From contig NADL03000076.1 of NCBI GenBank assembly GCA_002205965.3, forward strand, positions 124,001-188,000: a stretch of DNA of 64,000 nucleotides, in the 5' to 3' direction. The notes under the pieces were generated by a model that saw nothing but the letters and a program-made list of their open reading frames with translations, was not told the DNA's origin and searched no databases. Each line of letters starts with the position of its first letter. The first letter of the stretch is position 1. The DNA is from Kappaphycus alvarezii (Eukaryota; Rhodophyta; Florideophyceae; Gigartinales; Solieriaceae). Shown here one piece after another: positions 1 through 12,972 of this stretch. The position numbers and the translations under genes were made by a program.

Positions 1-3000
1 TTGATTGATTTATGATATTATACAATTTCTCTTTTTCCCGACAACTGAAAGTTAAACTATTTCTTTTTCATTTATGATTGCATATTGTCGTAAAAATAAT
101 AAAAAAAATACCGAAGTTAAATTCTTCACACAACCTTACTGAAAATGTTCGTTCTTTTTCAGAGGTAAGTGCATGTTTCACCTTTTGTTTCTTATGCAGC
201 AACTAAAACGCTAAGAGGGAGCTTTTTGAATCCTACTAGAATAGCATATATAGAATGTAAATGGCTTTCCAAAATTTTACTTTTTAGAGAAGTCCGTGTT
301 TAACAAATAAATTGTGGTCACTGAGCTACATATCCAGTATATGTAGGTCTTTAATCTTGAGACGGGCCTTCAAGGAGGCTTTCAAATTTATATTGGTCAT
401 TCCTGGGGACAAAATTTTGCTACTGAAACCTTGAAGCTGCTGTGCCTCCCTATATAATAATTTATTTCTATGTATTTAACAATTTTAACTTAGTCGATAC
501 TGATTGTTATATAGTTCTGGGTCGATAGAAACCTGCCAATATATGCCTTTTCTTCCATATTTACTGTCATGTGTCTACTTAGGTGCTCATCGCCTCTATT
601 ATCAGCTCAATTTTCACACGTAAGGCATCAAATTTGAGCTATATTTTTTGCTATTACTCTATGTTTATTAGCCGGTTCCGCAGTTGTGAAGTCGTTCCAT
701 CTACCAAAGCTAATTTCTCAAATATATGGTGATCAATACGTTGGCCCTAACTGGCCTTTTTTCTGGAGATAGTAGCTCTTGCTTGAAGCTTCTCTTTGGA
801 TCAGCCACATTAATGCCTGTTGTCTTTCCTGTCACCACCTTTTGAACGTAATAATTGAGATTATGTTCATCTGGTGAAAAATTTTCCCTACTTTTAATCC
901 CATATTTTTCCTTGGATGCAAGATTAACCCATCCAATCCCTTCTTTCCCTTTAAGCTTCCACTCAAAAAAGGTCGGTTGGTAATTTTAAACGAAGTTAGA
1001 TGTGTTTCTTTGTTCTTGGGAATTTCAGTAACTAACTAATTCTTGCAACTGTCAAAGACTCCTAATTGAATTTTTCACATCCAGGATCTCTTATCTTGAA
1101 TTATTTTCTATGCTAACCACGCTATTTGAAACTATTCATGAACTTCACTCTACCTTTTAACGACTTCGAGACGCAAGACTTGTAAATACCACATTTTTGG
1201 TGTCATTTTTCCTGGGGTGTTCTAGTACTTCCAAGTGTGAATGGAGTCTAACATTTTACATGATTTGGAATTTTGACACTGGCTCTAGAACTTGTTCTGG
1301 TCAAGTTGGCTCAACACCCTTTCTGTCGATGCAACTAAGACTTTTGAAATCACTGCTGGGATTTGGCAGTACAAGCGGCTACATTTAATTGAGAATATCA
1401 GTTTAGAATTTCCATTCATTATAATAGTGCGTATATTGTTCGGTCGGAACCTAAGTCATCATATCCAATAATGTGAAGTAAGTGTAATTTCTATATGTTA
1501 GCTAAAAAAATTGCATGATATCCCCGAAAGGGCTTAGAATGTGCAACTGTATCTATCAAAATTGTATTCAATCCTTATATAGATTTTGTTAATCAATGTT
1601 TTGCAAAATTCATTTCGCGGTACAATTATGATAATTCTACTATATCTACCAAAAATAAAAAACTCCTCACTAACATGAGCATATAGCAGTGCTGACTTAG
1701 TACTATTTAATGAAAAGTTTTTAAATTATACTTTTATATTATTCCATATTAATAGAGAGTACCCCTTTTCTAAAACATTACATTACTGGCACAAAACATT
1801 CTACAGCGGTCCATTCAGTTGGGGTTTTAAAGTATTTTTTGACTGAATCATGTAAAACTCTACAAATTTATTGATTTTTTCATACTTATAAATTTGCGTA
1901 CAATAAAATATTCGTAGTGTATTTTTCGTTCTTAAGACACATTCTTTTAGTGAAGAGAGTATCGCGCAAATATTTACAGAAATGAAACCACCAACAAACA
2001 TAAAAACATAACATGTAAATACTTACATGTTTATTAAATTTTAAAAGATTCCGTGAACAGAATGTTTCATAATTATATTATTTTTACCCATACAAAGTAT
2101 TTATCAGTCATTTAATTCATTAAAGACAAAAAGAACAAGACTATTGTGATACAAAGTTGGAAATAGTCATATTAATTCTCGCATTTCATATCAGAAAAAC
2201 AAATCTTTCATCCCAATTAAAAAATAGATTAATTACTTCTTTGCAGTAAAAATTCTATTAGTAGTCTTGTAAATTCAAATTTTAAAATTTCATTGATCAG
2301 TATTACATTAAAAGTTTTCGGTTAGTAGAAATTTTACTTATAATTTTCTCTTGAGCCTTTACCAGATTCATTCAGCTACGTTAATGATCTATTTTATTTC
2401 GTAAAATGACAAATCAAAGATTTTTGATGGTCCCAATGGCTACACTATAGGATAAGTCAACGAGTGTAAATATTTTTCTTTTTCTCGAAAAACGGGACCA
2501 AAATTATGATTACACTATTAAGATATTTATTTATTATTTACAAAACTCCACACAAAACATTTCACCGAGACAAATTGATATCAGTTCTAGAGTTTACCTT
2601 TTCATTATACTGTATATACTGTTGCGTCACGTAAATTGGGAAACCGTCATAGCTACTTGAAAATGTGGCTTTAAAGGTGGAAATTGGTGAAAAAATTGCA
2701 TGAATATTTCGAAAACACAGAGAAAAGCTAGTAAGGGCGCATAATGTTATTAGAATGCACCACTTACAAGTAGACAACAGGAAAATATATTCGAGTAGGG
2801 AGTACAGAAGATAGATACAGGAATAAAGTCTTCTATGGAGACCCTTGGGGGCTTCATTTAATCTTTTAAAGTGTTTCATTCTCATTTAACATGAAAATGG
2901 TATTTTGATCCTAAAAGTAAATTCAAATTTATTCATTGAACCATGTTAATTCAATTAAAAAAGTTATTTGCACGCAATCGGTAGATATGGTTTGAACTAT

Positions 3001-6000
3001 GCTCGGACATCATTTTTCCATTCTATCTGATTTTAGTCACCAAATTTCGTAGGGCCTGCGATGCTTCAGCTGCTCTAACGGGTCACCTGTATTTTTTGAT
3101 ATTGGATTCCAGTAACTTTCCTTTCTCTATCGTCGCTCATAAAACCTTCTTAAAAGCCTTTTCTCGTTAGTGCTGTCAATTTTGACCATACTTTCATATG
3201 TAATTTTTGAACATGTAGAGATAAAAAGTGGGGTGACAGATTTAAATACCTAGGTAGAAGAATACCTCATGTTTTTTAAGAAAGGAACCACGCACAATAT
3301 CCAATACTTCTAAGGCCCACACACTGCTATTAAATCGCCTTTTTAAATTTATTTCAGTTGAATATGTCTACAATTACACTTTCGTCCATTATTGATATCA
3401 GAAGCCCAATTTGAGGATATTTGGCCTTTTTTAATGTAAAGGTTACGTCAACGAAAAAGGAAATCAAAAGGCGTCATTGCTTAGCTTAACGAGCGTCAAA
3501 GCAAGATCATTATCCTCTAGAAACATCGAGAATGTTCGATCAAAGTTCTTTGTATCATATCCACAATAAATTCGAGCAAGCAATGTGTATGCGAGAGGCT
3601 GTGTCATCGTTTCTTATAGATTTTGGTCAATTACATGAATGAAAGAAGCGTTTTACAACAGTTTTCTGGCCGCAGCGGAAAATTTTCGTGCTAGCGCAGT
3701 ACAAATCTTTCAATTTAAATATATCAATACATTTGGGCCATACTATTTACGTTACTTTGAACAATGAGCCAATTCATGTTATCTGATAGGTTTGCTTTGC
3801 TTTTCTGTGATATTGGGTCGCTGCTAGCGCAGTGAATTTTAGTGGTCGCAGCTACTTCCTTAAGTAAATTTGCATTGTAACATAAATGCCATTCTTTGCT
3901 CATTTTTTAGAGTAAGAGGCTGAAGTTCCCCACAGATAGGTAGTGTAGGGACTAGTCCATAAGGTTCATCAGGTTATTTAACAGATTCGAATGCAGTGTT
4001 CAGCACAACCACAGGCAAGGGGTAGACATATCTACGATTTTTTGGATATTCTACTTAGGGAAGGGTAAGTATATTTACTTATGTTGATTGTCAAATTATT
4101 TTTACTCTTTTATGTGGACTTGAACTGCATTGTTACTGTACATGTATTTTGAAGCCCTTACAATCTTTGGTTATCTTGTCGAGGATTTTAAAGGTCGTTT
4201 CAGTTATTGAATTGGAATTGGCCTGTATGCAGTAATTAAATATTATATCTGAGCCAGAATATTATGTACATTTAGATAAAAATATAATTTTTACTATTAA
4301 GCACATAGCATGGCGTTTAGTCCCATTGGAAAACAACATGACAGAAATTCCCTTTAATATTAAATCATAATCTATGTGAGGGGTGCAGTTATATTTCCGA
4401 TAGGTGTAAATAATACAAAATTATGCGATTCATGTCCATTCAGCCCATCGGTAAGTGAATTTACCCATTAGGGAGGGATAGTTTAAAATGAAACAGGCAA
4501 ATAACGAATGGTGGATTTATATCATCCATACCAATTGAGCGTACCTTTTCCGTGTAAAAAAATATTTCTAAAGTGCAAATGCGGAGAATTACAGGTGAAA
4601 TATCGACACGGTCACAGTTTGCTACAAACTGCTCCGTTCTCTGGTGCTTCTTTAGTCAAAAACAGAATGAAACTTTAAACCCTAGAACCTATTTTCCTCA
4701 CTTGTTTCAACTGAATTGTGCTTCTGTAGAGCGACGTTCTTCAGATTACAGCTAATGGGAGATAAATACTGGTGGTTGTTAAATGATGTAGAAATATTGG
4801 TCGTAGTTCACGGCTGGCTACACTGCCAAGGTTCTCGAAACCTTTCACCAGGTAGAACTTGAATTCTTCGCCAAAAATGACTGATTAGTCACCTCTCCTC
4901 TATTTTTTCTTTATAATTACTCAATGGGCTCTCGACAACTCATTTTTAATCTCAAAAGATGTACTTTTTGTAAGAAAAATTTCATTATAGCCGGTTATGT
5001 TGATGGTTTTGTTTAGCTAAACAGCGCGTCTATTGGTGATACTGGTTAGTCTCGCACGAACAGTTCGTTACTAATTCCAGTTCTTTTCTTCTTCTATGTA
5101 GACAGCATCACTTCCTTAGTAAGAGCCCCGCACAATAGTTCACTGAGTGAGTAGCAGTATTATTTTTGTGCATTCTTCTCTCTTCTGTAATGGATTTCGT
5201 TACACTTAAAGTATCCATTCTGCACGAATGCTAAAGAAATATAAATTGACTCCCCTTACATACGGAAGAGTACGTGCGGTTATCATATCCACTCAAACAA
5301 AAAGAGGGAACTTTTCCACTTTAGTAAGCTGTTTCACCAAAAGAAAAGATTTAAGATACGACATATGGTTCGACTCATACATACCCTTACCCGTTATAAG
5401 AATTTGTGGTTCATTTTCGGGTCGATATATGGAAAATAACAAAGGCAGATAATAGAAGGCAATAGTCACTACACGGATATAAATTTACCCCAAATAGAGC
5501 TCATTTTCTGCAAATGTATAGGTTTGTGACAGACAATATAATATAGTGCACAAGGAAAAAGAATAACGTTGCGATGAACAGAAGTTCGAAAAGTCGAATT
5601 TTTGTTGCGATACTCTTTTAAATCTTAATAAAAAGATATTAGTCCTGTCACTCTCTCAAGTGAAAGTGCGTAAATATTACTTCCCTTATAATAACATTTT
5701 CCTTTCCTTATATTGGTATAAATATTACTTAGACGTTTATTAGTACGTTAAGGGTCGTGAATAGTTTTAACGAGCGAGATAATCATCTATTTATAATTAA
5801 AAATTAGTAAAATCTTGGTTCATCATAAGTTTTTATTGTTTTGTTCTCGCAGAAACAAAACGTTATCCATAATACAAAAAAAAATAACTTTCTTTTCGAA
5901 AGATATAAACCTAGGCTGGTCGATTGCACATTTTGAGCATACTGTCACATGAACCATCATACCAATCTTGATGCAATAAAGCTTTACTACACCCGATACG

Positions 6001-6805
6001 CAAAGAATATTCTTCTTGTATATCCGACAGCCTTCACGATAGCATCAGCCATTACGTTTCTTATAAGGACGGTATGGACCCAGAAATACTTCATTTATTA
6101 CTCATATTTGCAGAAAGATTAAAAGTCTGAAAAGTGCATTAAAAATACTCCCAGGTTTCAATTGAACAAATGAATGTATACTAAGACGATGCTGGGCGAA
6201 GATGTACCACAATAATACTAATTCCATATTAGAAGATCAGTTTATCCGAGCTCTAAATGATTTATAAACTCGACTAGAGCACCTTGGCTGAAAATAGTTT
6301 GATCTTGTACATCTATGATGTATTAAACACTGACTTTTCTAAATTTAGGGTGTTGAAGTTCCAGATCAACAGCTTCCATAAATTCCTAATTCACTAGGAA
6401 ATCGTCAAACTGAATAATTCTATTTCGATTACAATACTTTATTGAGAAACATTCTTCCCTGCATTCACAAATTGAAAAAAATTCTCAAGCCCTTAAATTG
6501 TTTTGAATCGCAATATATACGCTTCTGAAGGCTTTATATCTGGTATAGAAGATTGAAGGGTGTAATATGTGCTATAGAAGATCTATTCTTTGACTAATTT
6601 GTCATTCTGAAATCTGATCGATGTGCAATACACGTGTACTGAACACACGAAAAATCAGATAGGAGACCACCTATACTACAGTATCGGAATTTGCAAGGTA
6701 TTTTCATTTCAGTTGACTGTGGTAAATTTATAGGGTTTTCAATATATTATTATGCGCTGGAAGTGATTAATTTCAGTGAACGCCAAGCTATTGGGAAATA
6801 CCAAG
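1..6805. other. AT-rich gene-free region
   Basis: No open frame here exceeds about 107 codons, and none shows a recognisable domain, biased composition or clustering that would suggest a gene. The DNA is strongly AT-rich with many short A and T runs. I see no tandem array, no LTR pair and no tRNA-like B box by eye. It ends at the copia insertion site. It could hold UTRs, introns of a distant gene or decayed transposons, but nothing in the sequence lets me say which. Confidence 0.6.
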
Positions 6806-7176
6806 TGTCGATATCTGGATCTGTAATATGGCTTCTTTGGATGTCAGCACAGTATCTGAATCAACGTGTTGTACCTAATCGAATCCCGATTGGTAAGCAT
6901 TGCCACGACCATGACCTTGACTTAAGGTCGTGAGGGTGCCAAAAGGTCGAGGTACTACAGGACAAATGCAATGTTTCAGGCATTGCAACTCAGTGTCGGC
7001 AGGGAGAGGTAGGAACAATAGGATGAGACAAGCGGGGTAATTCGAAGACGGGAGAGGGGGACAATGAAGATACCATCACAATAAACTTGTTCTGTTACTG
7101 AACACTGTATTTGGCTCCTGCAAGCTCCTCTTGTCCGGTGACGAAGACTAGAACAACTCAGACACATTGTTCGACA
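6806..7176 (+). repeat. copia 5' LTR
   Basis: About 371 bp, beginning TGTCGATATCTGG and ending TTCGACA; the outer six bases form a perfect inverted repeat (TGTCGA/TCGACA). It matches 12088-12461 over its whole length, with a few substitutions, single-base indels and one small block near the 3' end that differs. The LTR should carry the promoter and polyadenylation signals; AATAAA occurs near 7080. Gag begins 26 bp downstream. Confidence 0.93.
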
Positions 7177-7201
7177 TTGCGAATTAAGACAAGTGCTGAA
7201 A

Positions 7202-8838
7202 ATGAGCAACACCCCAGTTGCAAACCCTGGAACTGCCGAATTCAGGCCGCAAGCCGAATCCGAAGATGGATTGCCGCCGTTCATCCACCAAAGCCGTTTT
7301 TGGCGTGGACTTCAGTTATCGAATGGAAGGGAGACGGGAATCCGTAACTTGTTCGTTGGCTACGAAGCCCATATAACACTTCGTGGTGCAGAACTACAGG
7401 AGACCATATCTGAAGAGCTGACTCCGAAGGACTGGCCCATCCGGATGTTGTGATCAATCCAGAGATATATAAACGTTTGCGTTGCTTCCTAGAATCCCGT
7501 GACATTCCGTGCGAATTACTGAATCATCTGTCGACTTATCCCCCATCGCGTGATTTGTGCAATTTTCTTGGAAGCTGACAAGGATAGTGCCTGGTGGCAC
7601 TTGCGAGTACGATGCCGTCAAACAAGGAGATGAAGTTATTATCACTCCTACTGGCACGCCTCCTGCTGGAAATATTGCTGCATCCCCGTTTAATATTCAA
7701 GTGCAGTCACAAGCAGAACCTAAAAATTTGGGGGATGTACAGAAGAGTACTATGTCCAGGGTCTTCGCAGCTAATTTCAAGAATAGTTGTGACAAATCTC
7801 CGGTGCTCTCGAGGAAAACTGGCCCAGATATTTAAAGACGTATCAGCAAGTTTGCGAGGAAGCCGGCGCAACTGCCTCCGAGAAATTGCAATTTCTTCCG
7901 CCACATGCTCCGGGGTGAGGCCCTTGAGTTCTATTACGATCAAGTTCAGATCAAGCCAAAAAGTTGGGGACTGCCATGCTACTGCTCAACGAAGCATATT
8001 CCTCCGAATCTAAAATGGATGCGGTCACAGAGCGCCTTCGCTCACTCAGGCTCGCGGGCTACGAGACGGAAGGAAAGTCCGAACGAGAAGCGCTCAAAGA
8101 GCTTATAAAGGACATTGAAAAGCTCTGCCCAATGGCACACGTTCCGCTGAGAAACGACTTTCACAAACGAAGCTTTTTAGAACAAGCCGTTCAAGATCGA
8201 GCGTGGCCTTAATGGTTTCAGCTAATCATGAGGTTATGAAAATGCCGTATTTGCGTTATCGCACGACACTTGAAAAATTCCAAACCAAATGGAACTCGTT
8301 CTCCTAGGCCAACCGCACTGAGTGCCCTAAAGTTGGCTCTAGTGGCTTCCGTACATCTCGTTGGAGGATCAACTATGCAGGCCCTAGCACGTTTGGTCGC
8401 CGTCTCATCTCAGAAAAGCAGTCCACTTCCACTCGTTTGAAGCCTAAGTGCTTTAACTGTGAGAAGGAGAGATGTCGAGTCAAATCATGCCCCAATCCAA
8501 TCAGTTTGGAGCGCGTGGCTAAAAACTTGGCCAAATTCCGTGCCGACAGAAAGTCACGAGTAAATTTTACTGAGGCGTTTTACGATGTCGCGCAGATCCT
8601 TGTTAAGGCTGGACAGGAGGGCACAATTTCTTTTGACACCGTTGCTGGCGACAGCTCCAGTGAGGATAGTTCATCGGAAGGCTCTGACACCGACACAGAA
8701 GCCCCATCTGCCACCTCCCGTGTTAGGCGTGTTCATTTTGCTGATACACTCCGCCCTACTACCGGGTTTCTCGATGCTGTATCTAATTCCGCCGAGGATA
8801 ACGCACTGAGTCTATCCGAATCTGATTCGGCTTTTTGA
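7202..8838 (+). pseudogene. copia Gag with C-terminal zinc knuckle, frameshifted
   Basis: The likely start is ATG 7202, 26 bp after the 5' LTR. Readable Gag stretches lie at 7202-7453, 7557-7835, 7964-8212 and 8437-8838 in different frames. The part at 7964-8212 is charged and helical, as Gag usually is. The last part begins KPKCFNCEKERCRVKSCP, a nucleic-acid-binding knuckle in which the usual His is replaced by Cys (C-x2-C-x4-C-x4-C), followed by an acidic Ser-rich tail. Gag packages the element RNA into virus-like particles in the cytoplasm. At least three frame changes separate the pieces, so no full Gag can be made from one frame. Confidence 0.7.
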
Positions 8839-10480
8839 GTCGGGACTTACATGGCCGAGAAGTCCCGCCCAAAAGGCCTCCCAAACCATCTGATAAGCTC
8901 CTCATGAGTCCGTATGCTTCACAGAGGCAACTAATGTCGTGCACGAAAGGGACTCTCCTAGACAGTCTCTACCTCGCCCTGCAAGACGCTACCGCCCTCG
9001 CAAAAGAAGATTTCCTATCGTCCTGCACTCTCCAACTCCTCAGCGGTGTGATCGCTACAGCACTAAACGCTTTGAAGGCGCTTGTCTAGACGGTGGTGCT
9101 ACCCGTTCAGTCATCGGGAAACGACAGGCCCTGGCGTATTGCCGCACGTTCTGTCAAGAATTCCGTCTACGACCATCTGATGTTACGTTCATATTCGGAA
9201 ACGGGTCGTCCGACAGCCTGGGAAAAATAGATATACGGCTTCCTACTCCACAAGGAACTTTTATTCCACTGTCAATTGATGTCGTCTCTGCCGACATACC
9301 GCTATTACTGGGCTTGGATATTATGGACAAAGAGTCTTTGGTGGCCGACAATGTCCTAAATGTCCTTGATTGTCGTAGTTCTAGTTGGAAACTGCCAATA
9401 CAACGGAAGTACAATCATATGTTTGTCTGTTGGGGTCCGCAGTCTATCTGTTTTACTAAGTCTGATCTCCAAATGCTCCACCTCCACTTCTTCCACCCTA
9501 GCATACAGAAATTGTACAACGTTTTGAAACGTGCCCGACCGGGCGAAGTGAATGCTGACACTAGACGTATGTTAGAGGAGATCGCTGCAGCATGCCGCAA
9601 CTGCAGTACCCACCGCTCCAAGCCATACAGATTTCGTGTCTCAATACCAGCGGATGAAGTGAAGTTCAACCATGAAGTCGCTATTGACCTCATGTGGTTA
9701 CGGGACAGCCTCTCCTTCATATCGTTGACACACAGACGCGGTTCCAAAACGCAGTCATTCTCAAAAGTGAATCTGCTCGCGATTTCTGGGACGCGTTTGT
9801 CGAGGGTTGGGCTAGTGTTTACATTGGGTATCCAAACCGAATTCGTGCCGACCGCGATAAGGTCTTTACTTCAAAGTTCTGGCAGGATGTTACGTCCCTC
9901 CACGGTATTGAGGTCCAACTGTCCGGAGTAGAGAGTCACAACTCCATTGGGTTGGTGAGAGATACCACGAGCCTCAACGTCACGTGTTTGACAAGTTCAT
10001 GACAGACCACCCCAGGGTTGATCCGGAAATCGCCTTACGTCTGGCTGTGAAAGCCATCAATGACACAGCTGGCCCAGATGGAGTTATCCCATCTATATTA
10101 GTCTTCGATTCGCTACCTTCTTTTCCAGCAGTGCACATGGATGTCCCTGCGCAACGCGAGCGTATGGCTGCGTTTCAGACAGCCCGCAAAGAGATGGCAT
10201 CGATATCCGCAAGACTTCGGGTACAGGAAGCCCTCCGCTCAAAGCTGCCACCTTCCACTCACTTCCTACTCTCCCGAGGTGATTCTGTCCATGTCTACAG
10301 AGAAGACAAATCCTCCGTTCGCCATGCAGGTTCTTGGATCGGCTCTTTTAACGTTCTTCGTGTCGCAGGGAAACAGGTTACGGTCGATTACAATAGAGAG
10401 CCAAAGACATTCAATATATCGCAGGTATTACCTAATCCGAACCTCGTCGGTGAGCGTGAACTTCAGAATATGATAACTGC
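8835..10480 (+). pseudogene. copia protease and integrase, frameshifted
   Basis: The aspartic protease is visible in the frame open from 8939 to 9931: catalytic motif LDGGATRSVIG around 9086-9118, and a second hydrophobic motif ending LLLGLDIM around 9300-9325. The integrase follows: an HHCC zinc-binding domain (LHLHFFHP near 9477, CRNC at about 9593-9604), then catalytic-core segments VAIDLMW (near 9680), ADRDKVFTSKFW (near 9850) and SGVESHNSIG (near 9930), which would hold the D, D and E. Frame changes fall near 9690-9720 and 9930-9990. The integrase C-terminal part continues in the frame that opens at 9984. Confidence 0.8.
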
Positions 10481-11942
10481 TTTTGATCAATTTCGCTCCC
10501 AAACTCCCCCGGAAGCCCTGCTCACCGAAGTTCTCAAATCTGGAGACCCTCGTGTGCGTCATCCTAAAATGCTTGCCGCTATCCAAAATGAAATTGCAGG
10601 CCTCGCAGAGCGTGAAGTTTTCGATGTTGTGATGCGCGACGACATTCCCAATGATGGTGGACCACCTAACGTTATGGGAGGACGGTTCGTGTTCACCATC
10701 AAGAATTTTGGTACTGCCGATGAGCTATATAAGGCTCTCTTTGTCGTTCAGGGTCACACGGACGCTCACAAAGACCTCCTAATTCACAACAGTACTACTC
10801 TGCGAAAGGGTTCTATACGTCTACTTATCGCTCTCGCTGCTACATACTCCATGCGTCTCTGGTCGCAAGATATTTCTCAAGCGTACCTACAGTCCGCACG
10901 TCAACTAATGCGCGATGTATATCTACGTCCTACGAGAGATTTTTGTCTCCCTAACCAGCTGCTCCGTCTAAAAAAAACCCTTTACGGTCTTTCCGAAAGT
11001 GGTGATTATTGGCATGAGACTTTCTTCAAGCATCTCACTCATGACGTGGGCATCATGCCGACTGCTGGAGATTTGTCCCTTTTCTACAAAACTGCCCAGG
11101 GGACTCGAAGGGATCGTGGGGACATATGTGGACGACACAATCAGCGCTGGAACAGCACATTTTGAGCAAAATCTACGATCACGGACCGCACTTTCGACAC
11201 TAAACCGCGAGAATTCGATTCTTTTACATTCGCTGGCCTCCAGGTTACAAAGTTGAACGACGGTTACCTGCTACACCAAGAGCGTTATGCCGCAAGACTG
11301 GAGCTGCTTCCCTTGGATTGCACGTTCGAGGAGTTTAGATCTCGCCGACAAGCTCTCGCATGGCTCACCAGTACCCGCCCAGATATTTGTGCGGATGTAA
11401 ACCTCTCCACACAGGTCACGAAACAGAATTGGTGCCGGAAAGATGTTAAAGATTTGAACGCCGTAATCGCTTATGTACTTAAGACACCGCGTCGGGGTAT
11501 CTTGGAGCAGAAATTGAACAAAGATTCTCTTTGTATCAAAGTGTTTTCCGACTCTACATTTGCAAATACTCCCTCACTACATTCCCAACTTGGGTTTATA
11601 GTTCTACTTTGTGACGACACTGGACGGGCGAACATCATCCACTTTGCAAGCTACAAGTCTAAGAGAATTGTTCGCTCCGTTCTGGGGGGGAATGTTATGC
11701 GTTCGCAGACGGTTTTGATTGGGCGTTCAGTACTCGCCACGATACAGCAGATGATGGGAATGAACATCCGACTGCACCTGTACACGGATTCCGATAGCCT
11801 ATTCAAGGTGATCATCAAGAACTCGTCTACGACAGAACGCAGGCTCATGATTGATCTGGTAGCTGCGCGAGAGGCGTACGGCAGTGGCAAAATATCTGAT
11901 ATGGGATGGATGAAGGTGCGGACAACCCTGCTGATGCGCTAA
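10481..11942 (+). pseudogene. copia reverse transcriptase and RNase H, frameshifted
   Basis: Copia-type RT is clear: LWSQDISQAYLQS with the first catalytic Asp (about 10860-10896), LKKTLYGLSESGDYWH (about 10968-11015), and YVDD at 11125-11136. The YVDD box is not in the frame that carries the upstream RT motifs, so the frame changes near 11090. RNase H follows with FSDSTFAN (near 11550) and LYTDSDSLF (near 11780). The segment that should hold its catalytic Glu, around 11690-11740, reads sensibly only in another frame, beginning after a run of seven G. The frame is open to 11942, and a copia-like C-terminal tail continues out of frame for some 40 bp. Confidence 0.85.
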
Positions 11943-12087
11943 CAAAGCGCGGAAAGTGTGGTGCAAGATTCAATTGTTGAATGAGGGTAGACTGAACCTC
12001 GACGTTCTTCAGTGGGTTGTTCGGACAGACGGTGCCATCGTACAAAGGAAGTAGTACCACGACTTCTTGCCGTTCTAGAATGGGGAG

Positions 12088-12461
12088 TGTCGATATTTGG
12101 ATCTGTAATATGGCTTCTTTGGATGTCAGCACAGTATCTGAATCAACGTGTTGTACCTAATCGAATCCCGATTGGTAAGCATTGCCCACGACCATGACCT
12201 TGACTTAAGGTCGTGAGGGTGCCAAAAGGTCGAGGTACTACAGGACAAATGCAATGTTTCAGGCATTGCAACTCAGTGTCGGCAGGGAGAGGTAGGAACA
12301 ATAGGATGAGACAGCGGGGTAATTCGAAGACGGGAGAGGGGGACAATGAAGATACCATCACAATAAACTTGTTCTGTTACTGAACACTGTATTTGGCTCC
12401 TGCGAGCTCCTCTTGTCCGGTGAAGAGAGACTACCGAACAACTCAGACACATTGTTCGACA
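12088..12461 (+). repeat. copia 3' LTR
   Basis: About 374 bp, the direct-repeat partner of 6806-7176. A purine-rich tract (AGAATGGGGAG) lies immediately upstream and fits a polypurine tract for plus-strand priming. The LTR ends TCGACA and is followed by CCAAG, the same 5 bp that precedes the 5' LTR. Confidence 0.93.
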
Positions 12462-12466
12462 CCAAG

Positions 12467-12858
12467 AGAGATTCTGATACACCTACTTATTGGCCAAATC
12501 CATTCCATTCATTTCTGCTAGGTTTGGGTTATGAGGATGGCACGTCGATATTATTAATTGAATAGATATCTTCTTTCTAGTCAATCTCGTTCCTATTATT
12601 AGCTTGAGAGCATTTTATTACATCTATTGTGTGACGGTACTGTCGATATTGGTATTTACGAGCGCGATGCAGCGAGAGCGCACCGGTCGCGGTAGGTCGA
12701 TCTGAAGGGGAACTGGGCTCCACGGGCGGAAATGGCCGCACCAGCACCTAACGACATGTCTCACGGGGCGGCCGCCGAAAGCGGCGAAACTTTGATGAAG
12801 CTTTGCAATAGTTGAGTTGAATTCGGAAATTCGGGGCGTTGGTAAAATAGAAAATGGA
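12467..12858. other. spacer, possible LINE A 3' flank
   Basis: This lies between the copia target duplication and the LINE A C-terminal fragment. Bases 12660-12840 are GC-rich with no domain on either strand. The block lies directly downstream (minus sense) of the LINE A stop codon, so it may be that element's 3' UTR. I see no terminal feature that proves it. Confidence 0.35.
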
Positions 12859-12972
12859 TTAGAAATTGATGCATTCCAAAGTACTCCAGACAACCATAAC
12901 AGACTCAAAAGGACATTCTAATACAGTACCAGGGGCAGAGCTACAGGATGCTTTACAAAAGGCCATCATAAG
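12859..12972 (-). pseudogene. LINE family A ORF, last 37 codons, split by gypsy insertion
   Basis: On the minus strand this is an open reading frame ending in a stop at 12859. Removing the gypsy element and one copy of the ATAAG duplication puts it in frame with the stretch ending SNAACLIAGL at about 18829-18860. That makes this the original C-terminal tail of a LINE ORF. The tail itself has no recognised motif. The join dates the gypsy insertion as later than the LINE. Confidence 0.7.

Larger units (their letters stand above)
6806..12461 (+). mobile_element. Ty1/copia-type LTR retrotransposon, complete ends, broken coding
   Basis: A 5.66-kb element bounded by two near-identical LTRs that start TGTCGA and end TCGACA. 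It is flanked by a 5-bp direct duplication, CCAAG (6801-6805 and 12462-12466). Between the LTRs the order on the + strand is gag with a zinc knuckle, protease, integrase, reverse transcriptase, RNase H. Integrase before RT is the Pseudoviridae (copia) order. The coding region is spread over several frames, so this copy is probably not autonomous. The duplication shows integrase-mediated insertion. No obvious tRNA primer site starting TGG follows the 5' LTR. Confidence 0.93.

Noticed and set aside
7130-12461. tRNA genes or a copia primer-binding site after the 5' LTR
   Set aside because: No TGG-type start next to the LTR, and no convincing B box or cloverleaf was found by eye anywhere in the window; a covariance-model scan would be decisive.
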